From Mannheimia sp041807705 (lineage in GTDB: Bacteria; Pseudomonadota; Gammaproteobacteria; Enterobacterales; Pasteurellaceae), in contig NZ_JBGTYY010000002.1 of NCBI RefSeq assembly GCF_041807705.1, forward strand, positions 62,001-126,000: DNA of 64,000 bases, read 5' to 3'. The first letter of the stretch is position 1; every line of letters starts with the position of its first letter. The position numbers were made by a program, and so were the translations under genes. The notes under the pieces were generated by a model, which was not told the origin of the DNA, made no database searches, and saw nothing but the letters and a program-made list of their open reading frames with translations. Below are positions 53,826 to 62,744 of the stretch, one piece after another.

Positions 53826-55091
53826 TTAAATAAAAATTGCACTCAAAATATAGTAGATGATAATCGCAAGTAATGCACCTGCTGGTAATGTAACCACCCA
53901 AGAAGCGATAATATTACGGATTACACCAAGATTAAGTGCCGCAATACCTCGTGCAAAGGCAACACCAATTACTGCACCCACAAGTGTTTGTGTGGTAGAA
54001 ATTGGCAGACCAGTACCAGATGCAATTACTACCGTGATTGAACAAGCAAATTGTGCCGCAAAGCCACGACTTGGTGTTAAATCAGTAATACCTGTACCGA
54101 TAGTGCCCATCACTTTATGCCCCATTACTGCAAGACCAATTGCAATACCTACCGCACCTAATGGTAAAACCCAAGGAGCCATAACTGTTTTGCCATCGAT
54201 AACACCTCCGTGATCTACAATAGAAACAACTGCAGCTAAAGGACCAATTGCATTCGCAACATCATTTGAACCGTGTGCAAATGCCATTGCACAAGCGGTA
54301 ATCAGCATTAAAATACTGAATACTTTTTCTACACCGCTAAATGTAGCTTTTTCTTTTAAACTTGCTTTGAATGCATTGCTGCGAAGATAGAACACACAAA
54401 TGATTGCACAAATCACAGAAATTACAGCAGAAAGAAGTGTAGTTTGTAAACCACTAAGATTTAAGCCGACGTGCTTTAAGCCTTTTTCTAGGGTGACGAT
54501 ACAAATAATAAATACCGTCAAGGCTGTATAGTAAGGCGCATATTTCTCAGCATTTGCCATTGGTTTATCTGTGTCAAATATCATTTTTTGTGTGGAAACA
54601 AAGATAAGATAAGCAATAACACCAGAAATGAAAGGCGTAACAAACCAGCTACCAACAATACCACCGAATTGAGACCATTGAACAGCTTCCATACCCACTG
54701 AAATAACAGCAAAACCAACAATAGCTCCGATGATGGAGTGAGTTGTTGAAACTGGCCAGCCTTTTTGAGAGGCGACAACTAACCAAATACCTGCAGCAAA
54801 AAGAGCAGACATCATACCTAGAATAAGAACTTCTGGATGACCGATGAAAGCTTCAGTTGAGATAACACCACTTTTGATTGTTTCCGCTACTTGACCACCT
54901 GCGAGATAAGCCCCAAAAAATTCAAAAACTAATGCAATATAAACAGCTTGTTTTGCGGTAATCGTACGAGAGCCAACGGCAGTTCCCATTGCATTTGCAA
55001 CGTCATTTGCACCGATACCGAATGCCATAATAAAGCCGAAAATAGCCGTAATGACAACAATAATAAAACCGTAGTTGTTAATCAGTTCCAT
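53826..55091 (-). CDS. PiT-family inorganic phosphate transporter
   Basis: Low-affinity phosphate/cation symporter in the inner membrane. It is 421 aa with the two inverted PiT repeats: FGIGANDVANAMGTAVGSRTI near residue 24 and MAFAHGSNDVANAIGPLAAVV near 265, each with the GANDVAN/GSNDVAN motif. About 10-12 membrane segments. It is shorter than E. coli PitA (499) and resembles the compact PiT proteins that pair with a DUF47 partner. That partner lies 8 bp upstream on the same strand, so the two form an operon. Confidence 0.92.
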   Translation of the reverse strand: MELINNYGFIIVVITAIFGFIMAFGIGANDVANAMGTAVGSRTITAKQAVYIALVFEFFGAYLAGGQVAETIKSGVISTEAFIGHPEVLILGMMSALFAAGIWLVVASQKGWPVSTTHSIIGAIVGFAVISVGMEAVQWSQFGGIVGSWFVTPFISGVIAYLIFVSTQKMIFDTDKPMANAEKYAPYYTALTVFIICIVTLEKGLKHVGLNLSGLQTTLLSAVISVICAIICVFYLRSNAFKASLKEKATFSGVEKVFSILMLITACAMAFAHGSNDVANAIGPLAAVVSIVDHGGVIDGKTVMAPWVLPLGAVGIAIGLAVMGHKVMGTIGTGITDLTPSRGFAAQFACSITVVIASGTGLPISTTQTLVGAVIGVAFARGIAALNLGVIRNIIASWVVTLPAGALLAIIIYYILSAIFI

Positions 55092-55099
55092 TGTACTTC

Positions 55100-55780
55100 C
55101 TATGATTTCGCTAACATTAACTCAATGCGGGAACCGATACGTTGTGCTTGATCGGCTAAAATACTGATACGCTCGATACATTTGTACAAGAACATTACAT
55201 CAATCGGATTAAGCGTTTTTTCCAATGATAACAGGGTATGGCGTAATGTGATTTGGTATTGATCGGTATCGTCTTCGATTTGGTCAAGTTCTAAAATCAT
55301 CTTATTAACGAAATCAAGTTCTCTACCTCTAAAGCCGGTTTCTAATAATTGATCCATTTCATCTAAAACTTTGCCGACTTGACGGCTGGCGTCAATACTA
55401 CGAGAAAGGAATTTCTTAAAAAGAGGCTGCATTTCTGCAGGAATGACTAATTGGCGTCCGATAATGCGACCTGAAATATCTCTTGAATAATTTGCAAGTT
55501 TGTCTAGTTGCGTTACTAGCTCTAACAAATCCGTTCTTTCTAAAGGCATAAATAAGCCACGAGGAAGTTTTAGGCGGATTTCACGCTTTAGTGAGTCTGC
55601 ACGGCGTTCTAAATCAACGATTTGACCGCGAACTAAAGAGGCTTTTTCCCAGTTATGTTCAAAAGTCGCGTCAAAAAAAGATTCTAACAATTCGCTACAT
55701 TCTACAACTTTATTCGAGTGTTTTTGTAACGGTTTAAGTGGGGACTGGGCGAATAAACCTAAAATGTTATTCAGTGCCAT
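55100..55780 (-). CDS. PhoU-like DUF47 protein, phosphate transporter partner
   Basis: A 226-aa all-helical cytoplasmic protein of the TIGR00153/DUF47 family, distantly related to PhoU and usually encoded next to a PiT transporter, where it is thought to modulate transport. Typical segments are NNILGLFAQSPLKPLQKH at the start, LVRGQIVDLERRADSLKREIRLKLPRGLF, and two repeated helix bundles with D/E-x3-D/E metal-like patterns. I start at 55780, preceded by GGAG; the 55819 start adds 13 residues. It is the first gene of the pair. Confidence 0.88.
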   Translation of the reverse strand: MALNNILGLFAQSPLKPLQKHSNKVVECSELLESFFDATFEHNWEKASLVRGQIVDLERRADSLKREIRLKLPRGLFMPLERTDLLELVTQLDKLANYSRDISGRIIGRQLVIPAEMQPLFKKFLSRSIDASRQVGKVLDEMDQLLETGFRGRELDFVNKMILELDQIEDDTDQYQITLRHTLLSLEKTLNPIDVMFLYKCIERISILADQAQRIGSRIELMLAKS

Positions 55781-56038
55781 AGGATATCTCCATAATGATA
55801 AATTTAAAATGACTTCCAATTTGAAATCTTGTGTATTTTACTTGATGTATCAGTAAAGATCACTGCATAACGCTTGTTTTTTAAACAGGTGATTGAGTTT
55901 TGTCAGAATTTTGCAAAAATTTAAACAAAATTGACCGCTTGTTATTGCTCTAATAAGGTATAAAAAATGCAAATTTCAATTTAATACAAATTCCGATAAA
56001 CTATGCACTATTGAAAATAATCATTAATAGAGATAAAA

Positions 56039-57502
56039 ATGGCAGAACATAACAGCACACTTCGTGAAAAAGTAAAAGATAAGCAAGTTGAGCAGATTAG
56101 CATTTCTCCGCACTCTATTGAAGCAGAGCAGGCAGTGCTTGGCGGTATTATGCTAAGTAACGATCATTGGGATAACGTGGCTGAGCGTGTACAATCACAC
56201 GATTTCTATAATTATGCTCATCGCATTATTTTTGAGCAGATGGCGGATTTGGTGCGAGCAAACAAGCCGGTCGATATTATTACGCTTGATCAAGCGTTAA
56301 AAGACAAAGGTGTGCTACAAGATGTGGGCGGTTTTGCCTACCTTGCGGAACTTTCTAAGAACACTCCAAGTGCTGCAAATATTCTTGCCTATGCCGATAT
56401 TGTACGAGATCGCTCCGATTTAAGAAGCGTGATTAGTGCAGGTAATCAAATTGCAGAAATGGGCTATAAAACCAAAGGGCGAAACTCCAAAGAGGTTTTA
56501 GACGAAGCCGAGCGAATCGTATTTGAAATTGCGGAAAAGCGAAATAATGCGAATGAAGGCCCGCAGCGTATTGATGATATTTTGCTGAAAACGTTGGCGA
56601 GAATGGATACCTTGTCTAAAAATCGCCATAACGGTGGAGTAACGGGCGTTTCCACAGGCTTTACCGATCTCAATAAAAAAACGGCAGGATTACAGCCTTC
56701 GGATTTAATTATTGTGGCTGCCCGCCCTTCAATGGGGAAAACCACTTTTGCGATGAATTTATGCGAAAATGCCTCACTGATTGATATTGAAGATAAAGAC
56801 GATTTGGACGAACAAGGCAATCCGAAGAAAAAACCAGCAAAACCTGTGTTGATTTTCAGCCTTGAGATGCCTGCCGATCAGATTATGATGCGTATGTTAG
56901 CCTCACTTTCTCGCGTGGATCAAACTAAGATCCGAACCGGGCAGATTTCAGATGATGAAGATACCGCAAAAATTTCCACTACAATGGCGATTTTGCAAGA
57001 ACGCAATAATATCTATATTGATGACAGTTCAGGCTTAACACCAACAGAGCTTCGTTCCAGAGCAAGACGTGTTTATCGTGAAAACGGTGGTTTGAGCCTG
57101 ATTATGGTGGATTATTTACAATTAATGCGTGCTCCGGGTTTTTCCGATAACCGAACCCTTGAGATTGCCGAAATTTCTCGCTCATTAAAAGCCTTAGCTA
57201 AAGAGTTAGAAGTGCCTGTAGTGGCACTTTCTCAGCTTAATCGTAGCTTAGAACAGCGTGCAGACAAACGCCCTGTAAACTCGGATTTGCGTGAATCAGG
57301 CTCTATTGAGCAAGATGCGGACTTAATTATGTTTATTTACCGTGATGAAGTTTACAATGATAACTCTGATCTTAAAGGCATTGCGGAAATTATTATCGGT
57401 AAACAGCGTAACGGACCGATTGGACGAGTGCGATTAACCTTTCAAGGGCAATATTCCCGATTTGATAATTACAGTGGCGGACATTATGACGACGAATACT
57501 AA
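56039..57502 (+). CDS. dnaB: replicative DNA helicase DnaB
   Basis: Hexameric helicase at the replication fork. The N-terminal primase-binding domain (about 20-125: SIEAEQAVLGGIMLSNDHWD) is followed by a linker and a RecA-like C-terminal domain with Walker A ARPSMGKTTFAMN near 235, LIMVDYLQLMRAP (Walker B) near 358, and GSIEQDADLIMFIYRDE near 425. 487 aa, slightly longer than E. coli (471), with the extra residues in the charged loop DIEDKDDLDEQGNPKKKP. It begins a run of seven tightly packed genes; the next gene overlaps its end by 17 nt. Confidence 0.97.
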   Translation: MAEHNSTLREKVKDKQVEQISISPHSIEAEQAVLGGIMLSNDHWDNVAERVQSHDFYNYAHRIIFEQMADLVRANKPVDIITLDQALKDKGVLQDVGGFAYLAELSKNTPSAANILAYADIVRDRSDLRSVISAGNQIAEMGYKTKGRNSKEVLDEAERIVFEIAEKRNNANEGPQRIDDILLKTLARMDTLSKNRHNGGVTGVSTGFTDLNKKTAGLQPSDLIIVAARPSMGKTTFAMNLCENASLIDIEDKDDLDEQGNPKKKPAKPVLIFSLEMPADQIMMRMLASLSRVDQTKIRTGQISDDEDTAKISTTMAILQERNNIYIDDSSGLTPTELRSRARRVYRENGGLSLIMVDYLQLMRAPGFSDNRTLEIAEISRSLKALAKELEVPVVALSQLNRSLEQRADKRPVNSDLRESGSIEQDADLIMFIYRDEVYNDNSDLKGIAEIIIGKQRNGPIGRVRLTFQGQYSRFDNYSGGHYDDEY

Positions 57503-57800
57503 ACCGATAACATTTTGTGCGATTTATAAAAGCAAAGCAAAAGATGAAATGTATCTTTATGTAGCAAAGCGAGATCAATTTGAACAGGTGCCAGAAGCGT
57601 TACGCCAAATGTTTGGCAAGCCTGAATTTGTGATGATGTTTAATTTAACGGGCGATAAACCACTTGTTCGAGCGAAGAATGACGAAGTGCTGCAAAAATT
57701 AGCAGAGCAAGGTTATTATTTACAAATGCCACCACCGCCTGAAAATTTGCATAAAGCCTTTTTAGCTCAACAAGTGGCACAACAAAAAGGGGAAAAATAA
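57486..57800 (+). CDS. ycgL: YcgL-domain protein
   Basis: A 104-aa cytoplasmic protein of the YcgL family (unknown function). The FCAIYKSKAKDEMYLYV opening, QVPEALRQMFGKPEFVMMFNL centre and QGYYLQMPPPPENL end are characteristic. I start at 57486, inside the dnaB 3' end; the upstream reading from 57462 adds 8 residues. Its stop overlaps the nrdR start by one base (TAATG). Confidence 0.9.
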   Translation: MTTNTKPITFCAIYKSKAKDEMYLYVAKRDQFEQVPEALRQMFGKPEFVMMFNLTGDKPLVRAKNDEVLQKLAEQGYYLQMPPPPENLHKAFLAQQVAQQKGEK

Positions 57801-58249
57801 TGCGTTGCCCATTTTGTTCCACCGAAGAAACCAAAGTAATTGATTCACGCTTGGCGGCAAATGGCTACCAAATTCGCCGTCGTCGTGAGTGTGTCAAGTG
57901 TAAAGAACGCTTTACCACTTTTGAATCAGCAGAGTTGGTTGTGCCTTATGTGATTAAAAATAACGGTAGTCGAGAGCCGTTTGATGTTGAAAAACTTAGA
58001 ATGGGGCTAAGACGTGCTTTAAATAAACGCCCTGTCAGTGCTGATGATGTCGAAAAAGCGATTAGCCAAATTATCATTCAGCTACAAGCAATGGGCGAGC
58101 GAGAAGTGCCAAGCCGACATATCGGCACACTTGCAATGAATGCGTTAAAACAGCTAGATAAAGTGGCTTATATTCGTTTTGCCTCAATTTATCTGAGTTT
58201 TAGCGATATTGAAGAATTCACAAAAGAAATTGAAAAATTAAAAGAGTAA
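57800..58249 (+). CDS. nrdR: transcriptional repressor NrdR
   Basis: Zinc-finger, ATP-cone repressor of ribonucleotide reductase genes. The N-terminus is a four-cysteine zinc ribbon (CPFCSTEETKVIDSR ... CVKC), and the ATP-cone domain spans residues 45-140 (VIKNNGSREPFDVEKLRMGLRRAL). 149 aa, identical in length to E. coli NrdR. The start overlaps the ycgL stop. It is in the dnaB run. Confidence 0.97.
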   Translation: MRCPFCSTEETKVIDSRLAANGYQIRRRRECVKCKERFTTFESAELVVPYVIKNNGSREPFDVEKLRMGLRRALNKRPVSADDVEKAISQIIIQLQAMGEREVPSRHIGTLAMNALKQLDKVAYIRFASIYLSFSDIEEFTKEIEKLKE

Positions 58250-58258
58250 AGGATCAAT

Positions 58259-59038
58259 ATGTTAGCCATTATTTCCCCCGCTAAAACCCTTGATTTTGAA
58301 ACAAAAATTGATGGATTTGCATTTTCTCAGCCAAATTTAACCGCTTACAGTCAAGAGTTAATTGATATTTGCAAACAACTTTCGCCTGCGGAAGTTGGGA
58401 GTTTGATGTCAATTAGTGATAAGTTAGCCGCTCTGAATGTCGCTCGCTTTACCGAATGGCAACTTGAGCATAACGAACAAAATGCAAAAGCAGCGATTTT
58501 TGCCTTTAAGGGCGATGTTTATACAGGGCTAGATGCAGAAACCTTAACCAAAGAGCAAATAGAATATGCTCAAACACATTTACGTATGCTTTCAGGTTTG
58601 TATGGTTTATTAAAACCGTTAGATTTAATGCAGCCATATCGTTTGGAAATGGGTACAAAATTAGCGAATCCCAAAGGTAAAGATCTTTACGCCTTTTGGG
58701 GAAATACGATTACTGAAAATTTACAAAAAGCGATTGATGAACAAGGCGATAATATCTTAGTGAATCTCGCCTCTGATGAATATTATGGGGCAATTAAGCC
58801 GCAAAATCTAAATGCCACAGTCATCAAGCCCGTCTTTTTAGATGAGAAAAACGGTAAATATAAAGTAATCAGCTTTTACGCTAAAAAGGCAAGAGGAATG
58901 ATGGTTCGCTTTATGCTAGAAACTCAACCAACCAACGTTGAACAACTCAAACAGTTTAACTACGGCGGTTATTGGTTTGATGAAGAAAGCTCAACGGCAA
59001 CAGAGCTGGTTTTCAAACGAGAAGAACAAAATGGTTAA
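58259..59038 (+). CDS. yaaA: peroxide stress protein YaaA
   Basis: Member of the YaaA/DUF328 family; in E. coli it limits free iron and DNA damage during peroxide stress. The start MLAIISPAKTLDFET, the mid segment LSGLYGLLKPLDLMQPYRLEMGTKL and the later VNLASDEYYGAI and KVISFYAKKARGMMVR are family hallmarks. 259 aa (E. coli 258). The gap to nrdR is 9 bp, and the next gene overlaps the yaaA stop by 8 nt. Confidence 0.95.
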   Translation: MLAIISPAKTLDFETKIDGFAFSQPNLTAYSQELIDICKQLSPAEVGSLMSISDKLAALNVARFTEWQLEHNEQNAKAAIFAFKGDVYTGLDAETLTKEQIEYAQTHLRMLSGLYGLLKPLDLMQPYRLEMGTKLANPKGKDLYAFWGNTITENLQKAIDEQGDNILVNLASDEYYGAIKPQNLNATVIKPVFLDEKNGKYKVISFYAKKARGMMVRFMLETQPTNVEQLKQFNYGGYWFDEESSTATELVFKREEQNG

Positions 59039-59609
59039 GCGTTTATTGAGCGGGCGAATGTTATTCGCTCCTACTGTTTTGATAATGGCAGGCTGTGTTA
59101 GCCAACACAAGCCATTTTCTGTGCCAGAAAAAGTCAATTTTCAAGGTCAAACTTACGTTAAAGTAACCGCAAATCAGCTTGATGAAATGCAGCATTTACT
59201 TTACTTGCCTGAAATTGGCGAGAAAAATCCTGAAAATTGGGAAAAAGGCATTTTGTTTTTCTTAGATAAAAATAGTAACAAACAAACGTTAGAGCAGAGA
59301 GCCGCTTTTCGCCAATCTAGTTTTAACAAAAAACAAAATGTACTTGCGGATATCAATATTCAGAACAGTGAATTACAAAGTCAGGTAATTTATCCGCCAA
59401 CAGAGCGATTTAACAATGTGATGTTAGAAGTAACTCGTGGGCGTAATTTGAATTGTGGCTATGGTCAGATTCAGTTTTCAGATAAAAGATCGCTAAATAA
59501 AGCAGAGTTTGCAAAAAAATCAAAAAAATTGACCGCTTACAACCAAGCAATGGTGCAACTTGCCCTTGAGTTTAACCAACTTGCTTGGTTAGTTGAATGT
59601 AGAAAATGA
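59031..59609 (+). CDS. putative lipoprotein with repeat-derived signal sequence
   Basis: A 192-aa envelope lipoprotein of unknown function. The lipobox is LIMAGC (Cys22). The signal peptide carries the odd segment SGRMLFAPT, which is encoded by a copy of the short palindromic repeat (59048-59074). The mature part has the charged region KNSNKQTLEQRAAFRQSSFNKK and a Cys pair (NLNCGYG near 144, LVECRK at the end). The ATG at 59031 lies 8 nt inside yaaA, and the coding sequence overlaps fieF by 4 nt. I do not recognise the family. Confidence 0.75.
   Translation: MVKRLLSGRMLFAPTVLIMAGCVSQHKPFSVPEKVNFQGQTYVKVTANQLDEMQHLLYLPEIGEKNPENWEKGILFFLDKNSNKQTLEQRAAFRQSSFNKKQNVLADINIQNSELQSQVIYPPTERFNNVMLEVTRGRNLNCGYGQIQFSDKRSLNKAEFAKKSKKLTAYNQAMVQLALEFNQLAWLVECRK
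59048..59074. repeat. short palindromic repeat, copy 3, inside a coding region
   Basis: GAGCGGGCGAAT and ATTCGCTCCTAC are imperfect inverted arms around GTT. It is similar to the copies at 4430-4455 and 41603-41626. It lies within the lipoprotein signal-peptide codons and stays in frame. Confidence 0.7.
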
Positions 59610-60511
59610 CAGAAAATTATAACAAATTAGTGAAACGAGCAGCGAACTTTGCCATTATTGTGGCAGTTTCACTTATTATTATTAAAGCCTTTGCGTGGTG
59701 GCAAACAGGCTCAATTTCTATTTTAGCGGCAATGACCGATTCGGTTGTGGATCTGTTTGCCTCGCTTACCAATATTCTAGTACTGCGTTTTGCGTTGCAA
59801 CCAGCTGATGATAATCACGCTTTCGGGCACGGCAAAGCAGAATCTTTGGCGGCTCTTGCTCAAAGTGCCTTTATTTCGGGTTCAGCGGTGTTCTTGCTGT
59901 TGCAAGGCTTCCATAAATTAACTAACCCAGAATTGATTAACCAATCCCATATTGGTGTTATTGTGAGTATTGTTTCTATTGTTGCAACGGCGATTTTAGT
60001 GCTATACCAACGCTATGTGGTAAAAATCACGCAAAGTCCGGCGATTGAAGCAGATTCATTACATTATCAAACCGATTTATTTATGAATGCGACGATTTTG
60101 TTGGCAATGTTACTTAATGGAGCAGGCTTCATTTATGCAGATGCCATTTTTGCGATTGGTATTGCACTTTATATCGCATTCAATGCAGTCAAAATGTTTT
60201 GGGAAGCGGTGCAGACTTTGCTTGATAAATCTTTGCCTGATGAAGAAATCGAACGTATTAAAGAGATTGCTTCGCATCACCCCAACATTTTAGGCATTCA
60301 CGATATCCAAACTCGCCGTGCTGGGGCAGTGCGTTTTATTCAATTACATTTAGAGCTAGATGATCACTTAACGCTTTTAGTGGCTCACGAAATTACTGAT
60401 AATCTTGAGCAAAAATTACTGGCGGCATTTCCTATGTCAAAAGTGATTATCCATCAAGAGCCAACAACGGTGGTTAAGCAAGAATTTCAAGATATGGTAG
60501 AGAATATTTAA
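59606..60511 (+). CDS. fieF: cation efflux protein FieF (CDF family)
   Basis: Iron/zinc exporter of the cation diffusion facilitator family. 301 aa with six membrane segments. The metal sites are DSVVD in helix 2 (near 47-51) and HYQTD in helix 5 (near 153-157). The cytoplasmic C-terminal domain has HDIQTRRAG and HLELDDHLTL. It overlaps the lipoprotein gene by 4 nt and shares its last base region with the next gene, so they are co-translated. FieF and YaaA both concern iron, perhaps why they are linked. Confidence 0.92.
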   Translation: MTENYNKLVKRAANFAIIVAVSLIIIKAFAWWQTGSISILAAMTDSVVDLFASLTNILVLRFALQPADDNHAFGHGKAESLAALAQSAFISGSAVFLLLQGFHKLTNPELINQSHIGVIVSIVSIVATAILVLYQRYVVKITQSPAIEADSLHYQTDLFMNATILLAMLLNGAGFIYADAIFAIGIALYIAFNAVKMFWEAVQTLLDKSLPDEEIERIKEIASHHPNILGIHDIQTRRAGAVRFIQLHLELDDHLTLLVAHEITDNLEQKLLAAFPMSKVIIHQEPTTVVKQEFQDMVENI

Positions 60512-61266
60512 TGTATCAAGTTATCGTGCATTTTAGTTATCAAAATTTTGAGCAAGACCCAGTTACCTTAATTAGCCAAGTGTTAAATCAATGGTTATAT
60601 AACGGGCAAGTCATCGGTAGAGAAATGCCGATTACCTTTCATCAAACTGAATTTCAAGCAAGAGTTTGCACGCCTGAGCAAGAGAGTTTATTGCCTGTTA
60701 ATAATAGCGAAGAAGTGAATGAAGCACTATTACAAGCGGTCGAAAATGGCGTAAATTTTACCGGTTTTGAAATTGTTGGGCGTGATTATCAAGGCGAAGA
60801 AACGAGCCATAATAAACAGCCTAAATTCCAAATGCTATACACAACGCATTTAGATACCTGTTCGCCACTTTATGACGGAGACCAATTTGCCCCAATTCCA
60901 CTTTATCGTCTAAAAGATCAAGCATTAAGCGAAGCATTGCTAGAGTGGCAACAAAATTGGCAAGCTTGCGATCTCTTGCAAATGAAAGGATTTGTTTTAG
61001 AGGAAAATGCGTTAAAGCAGATCGCTGATAATCGAAGTGAACTGGCATTACTCGGTTTAGATTTATGCAAACAAGTAGAAGAAAAAACGCAGATTCCGAC
61101 TTTTTACTATCTTTATCGTTTAGGAACAGATAAAGAGGAAGAACATAATCGTAAGTGTCCGTTTTGCAATGGGGAGTGGAAATTGGCAACGCCATTGCAC
61201 GATATTTTTCACTTCAAATGTGATCATTGCCGCTTAATTTCTAACCTAAGTTGGGAGTTGTTATAA
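60511..61266 (+). CDS. zinc-ribbon protein (DUF2310)
   Basis: A 251-aa cytoplasmic protein ending in a zinc ribbon, KCPFCNGEWKLATPLHDIFHFKCDHC (residues ~215-240, four cysteines), as in the DUF2310 proteins annotated as zinc-ribbon nucleic-acid-binding. The N-terminal part begins MYQVIVHFSYQNFE and has a conserved FTGFEIVGRDYQG segment. Function is unknown. It starts on the last base of fieF and closes the run that begins at dnaB. Confidence 0.82.
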   Translation: MYQVIVHFSYQNFEQDPVTLISQVLNQWLYNGQVIGREMPITFHQTEFQARVCTPEQESLLPVNNSEEVNEALLQAVENGVNFTGFEIVGRDYQGEETSHNKQPKFQMLYTTHLDTCSPLYDGDQFAPIPLYRLKDQALSEALLEWQQNWQACDLLQMKGFVLEENALKQIADNRSELALLGLDLCKQVEEKTQIPTFYYLYRLGTDKEEEHNRKCPFCNGEWKLATPLHDIFHFKCDHCRLISNLSWELL

Positions 61267-61302
61267 CTTTTAGTTATATTCAAGTGACAATTCGTCTTTT
61301 AG

Positions 61303-61338
61303 AAATGCCGTAAACATAATAATCTTGCGGCATTTTTT
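61303..61338 (+). terminator. terminator of the dnaB-DUF2310 run
   Basis: AAATGCCG (61303-61310) pairs with CGGCATTT (61328-61335), followed by three more T. Confidence 0.85.
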
Positions 61339-61367
61339 ATTATATAACTATTTAATTAGGAGGCTTT

Positions 61368-62693
61368 GTGCTTATTCTCAATTTAGCGGTGTTTGCTGCT
61401 ATTTTATTTTTACTGGCGAGGATTTATAACTCGACACAAAAACTAGGGCAAACCGTATTTATCGGTTTAGTGTTAGGTCTTGCAAGCGGTGTGATTTTAC
61501 AAACGTTTTATGAAAAGCCACTGATTGATGCAACGCTCGATTGGATCAATTTAGTGGGGAATGGTTATGTCCGCTTATTGCAAATGATCGTAATGCCACT
61601 CGTGTTTGTTTCAATTCTATCGGCAATTACTCGTTTAAAAGAAGCGGGAGCATTAGGCAAAATTAGCTTTGGTGTACTTTCTGTATTATTAGTTACCACA
61701 GCTATTGCTGCACTTATCGGTATTGCGTTAGTTTATCTGTTCGATCTTTCAGCAGAAGGTTTAGTAGCCGGTACTCGTGAAATTGCTGCACAAGAACGAG
61801 TTGCAGGGCGTGTAGAGCAGGTGAGTAATTTATCTGTGCCAGCAATGTTACTTTCATTTATTCCAAGAAATCCGTTCTTAGAATTAACTGGTGCCAATCC
61901 AACTTCCATTATTAGTGTAGTTATCTTTTCAAGTTTATTGGGTTTTGCCGCATTAAGTTTAGGCAAAGAAGATAGAGATTTAGGTGAGCGTATTGCTCAG
62001 GGGGTAGAAACCCTAAATAAATTAGTGATGCGTTTGGTTCGTTTTGTTATTCGCTTAACTCCTTACGGTGTGTTTGCCTTAATGATCAAAATGGCAGCCA
62101 CATCACAATGGGTGGATATCGTCAATTTAGGTAGCTTTATTGTTGCGTCATACATTGCAATCGGATTGATGTTTGTAGTACACGGTATCTTGCTTTTTGT
62201 TGCAAAAGTAAACCCGTTTGATTATTACAAAAAAGTATTACCAACCTTAAGTTTTGCATTTACTTCACGCTCAAGTGCGGCAACGATTCCACTAAATATT
62301 GAAACGCAAACGAACAAATTAGGTAATCACAGTGTAATCGCAAACTTTGCCGCAACCTTTGGGGCAACCATCGGTCAAAATGGTTGTGCGGGAATTTACC
62401 CTGCAATGTTAGCGGTAATGATTGCACCAACAGTTGGCGTTGATCCATTTAGCTTAAATTACATTTTGACCTTGATCTTAGTGGTGGCGATTTCATCATT
62501 TGGGATTGCAGGTGTAGGTGGTGGTGCAACATTTGCTGCGATTGTTGTACTATCAACCTTAAACTTACCGATTGAATTAGTGGGACTGTTAATTTCAGTT
62601 GAGCCAATTATCGATATGGGACGCACCGCATTAAATGTAAATGGTGCAATGGTGGCAGGCACAATCACCAATAAATGGGTAAAACCTGAATAA
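61368..62693 (+). CDS. tcyP: L-cystine symporter TcyP (DAACS family)
   Basis: Sodium- or proton-coupled symporter of the dicarboxylate/amino acid family that takes up L-cystine. 441 aa, starting at a GTG after AGGAGG. Segments typical of TcyP/YdjN are LLQMIVMPLVFVSILSAITRL near 70, AFTSRSSAATIPLNIE near 300 (the serine-rich reentrant loop), ATFGATIGQNGCAGIYPAMLAVMIAP near 330 and GRTALNVNGAMVAG near 422. Glutamate and C4-dicarboxylate carriers differ at RSSAATIP. A single gene. Confidence 0.88.
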   Translation: MLILNLAVFAAILFLLARIYNSTQKLGQTVFIGLVLGLASGVILQTFYEKPLIDATLDWINLVGNGYVRLLQMIVMPLVFVSILSAITRLKEAGALGKISFGVLSVLLVTTAIAALIGIALVYLFDLSAEGLVAGTREIAAQERVAGRVEQVSNLSVPAMLLSFIPRNPFLELTGANPTSIISVVIFSSLLGFAALSLGKEDRDLGERIAQGVETLNKLVMRLVRFVIRLTPYGVFALMIKMAATSQWVDIVNLGSFIVASYIAIGLMFVVHGILLFVAKVNPFDYYKKVLPTLSFAFTSRSSAATIPLNIETQTNKLGNHSVIANFAATFGATIGQNGCAGIYPAMLAVMIAPTVGVDPFSLNYILTLILVVAISSFGIAGVGGGATFAAIVVLSTLNLPIELVGLLISVEPIIDMGRTALNVNGAMVAGTITNKWVKPE

Positions 62694-62703
62694 AAGAGAC
62701 GAG

Positions 62704-62727
62704 AAAGGGCGATTTAATCGCCCTTTT
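62704..62727. terminator. bidirectional terminator tcyP / nitroreductase
   Basis: AAAGGGCGATT pairs with AATCGCCCTTT (2 nt at the centre), with a T run on the plus side. Confidence 0.88.
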
Positions 62728-62744
62728 TGATTGATTTCAGATAG

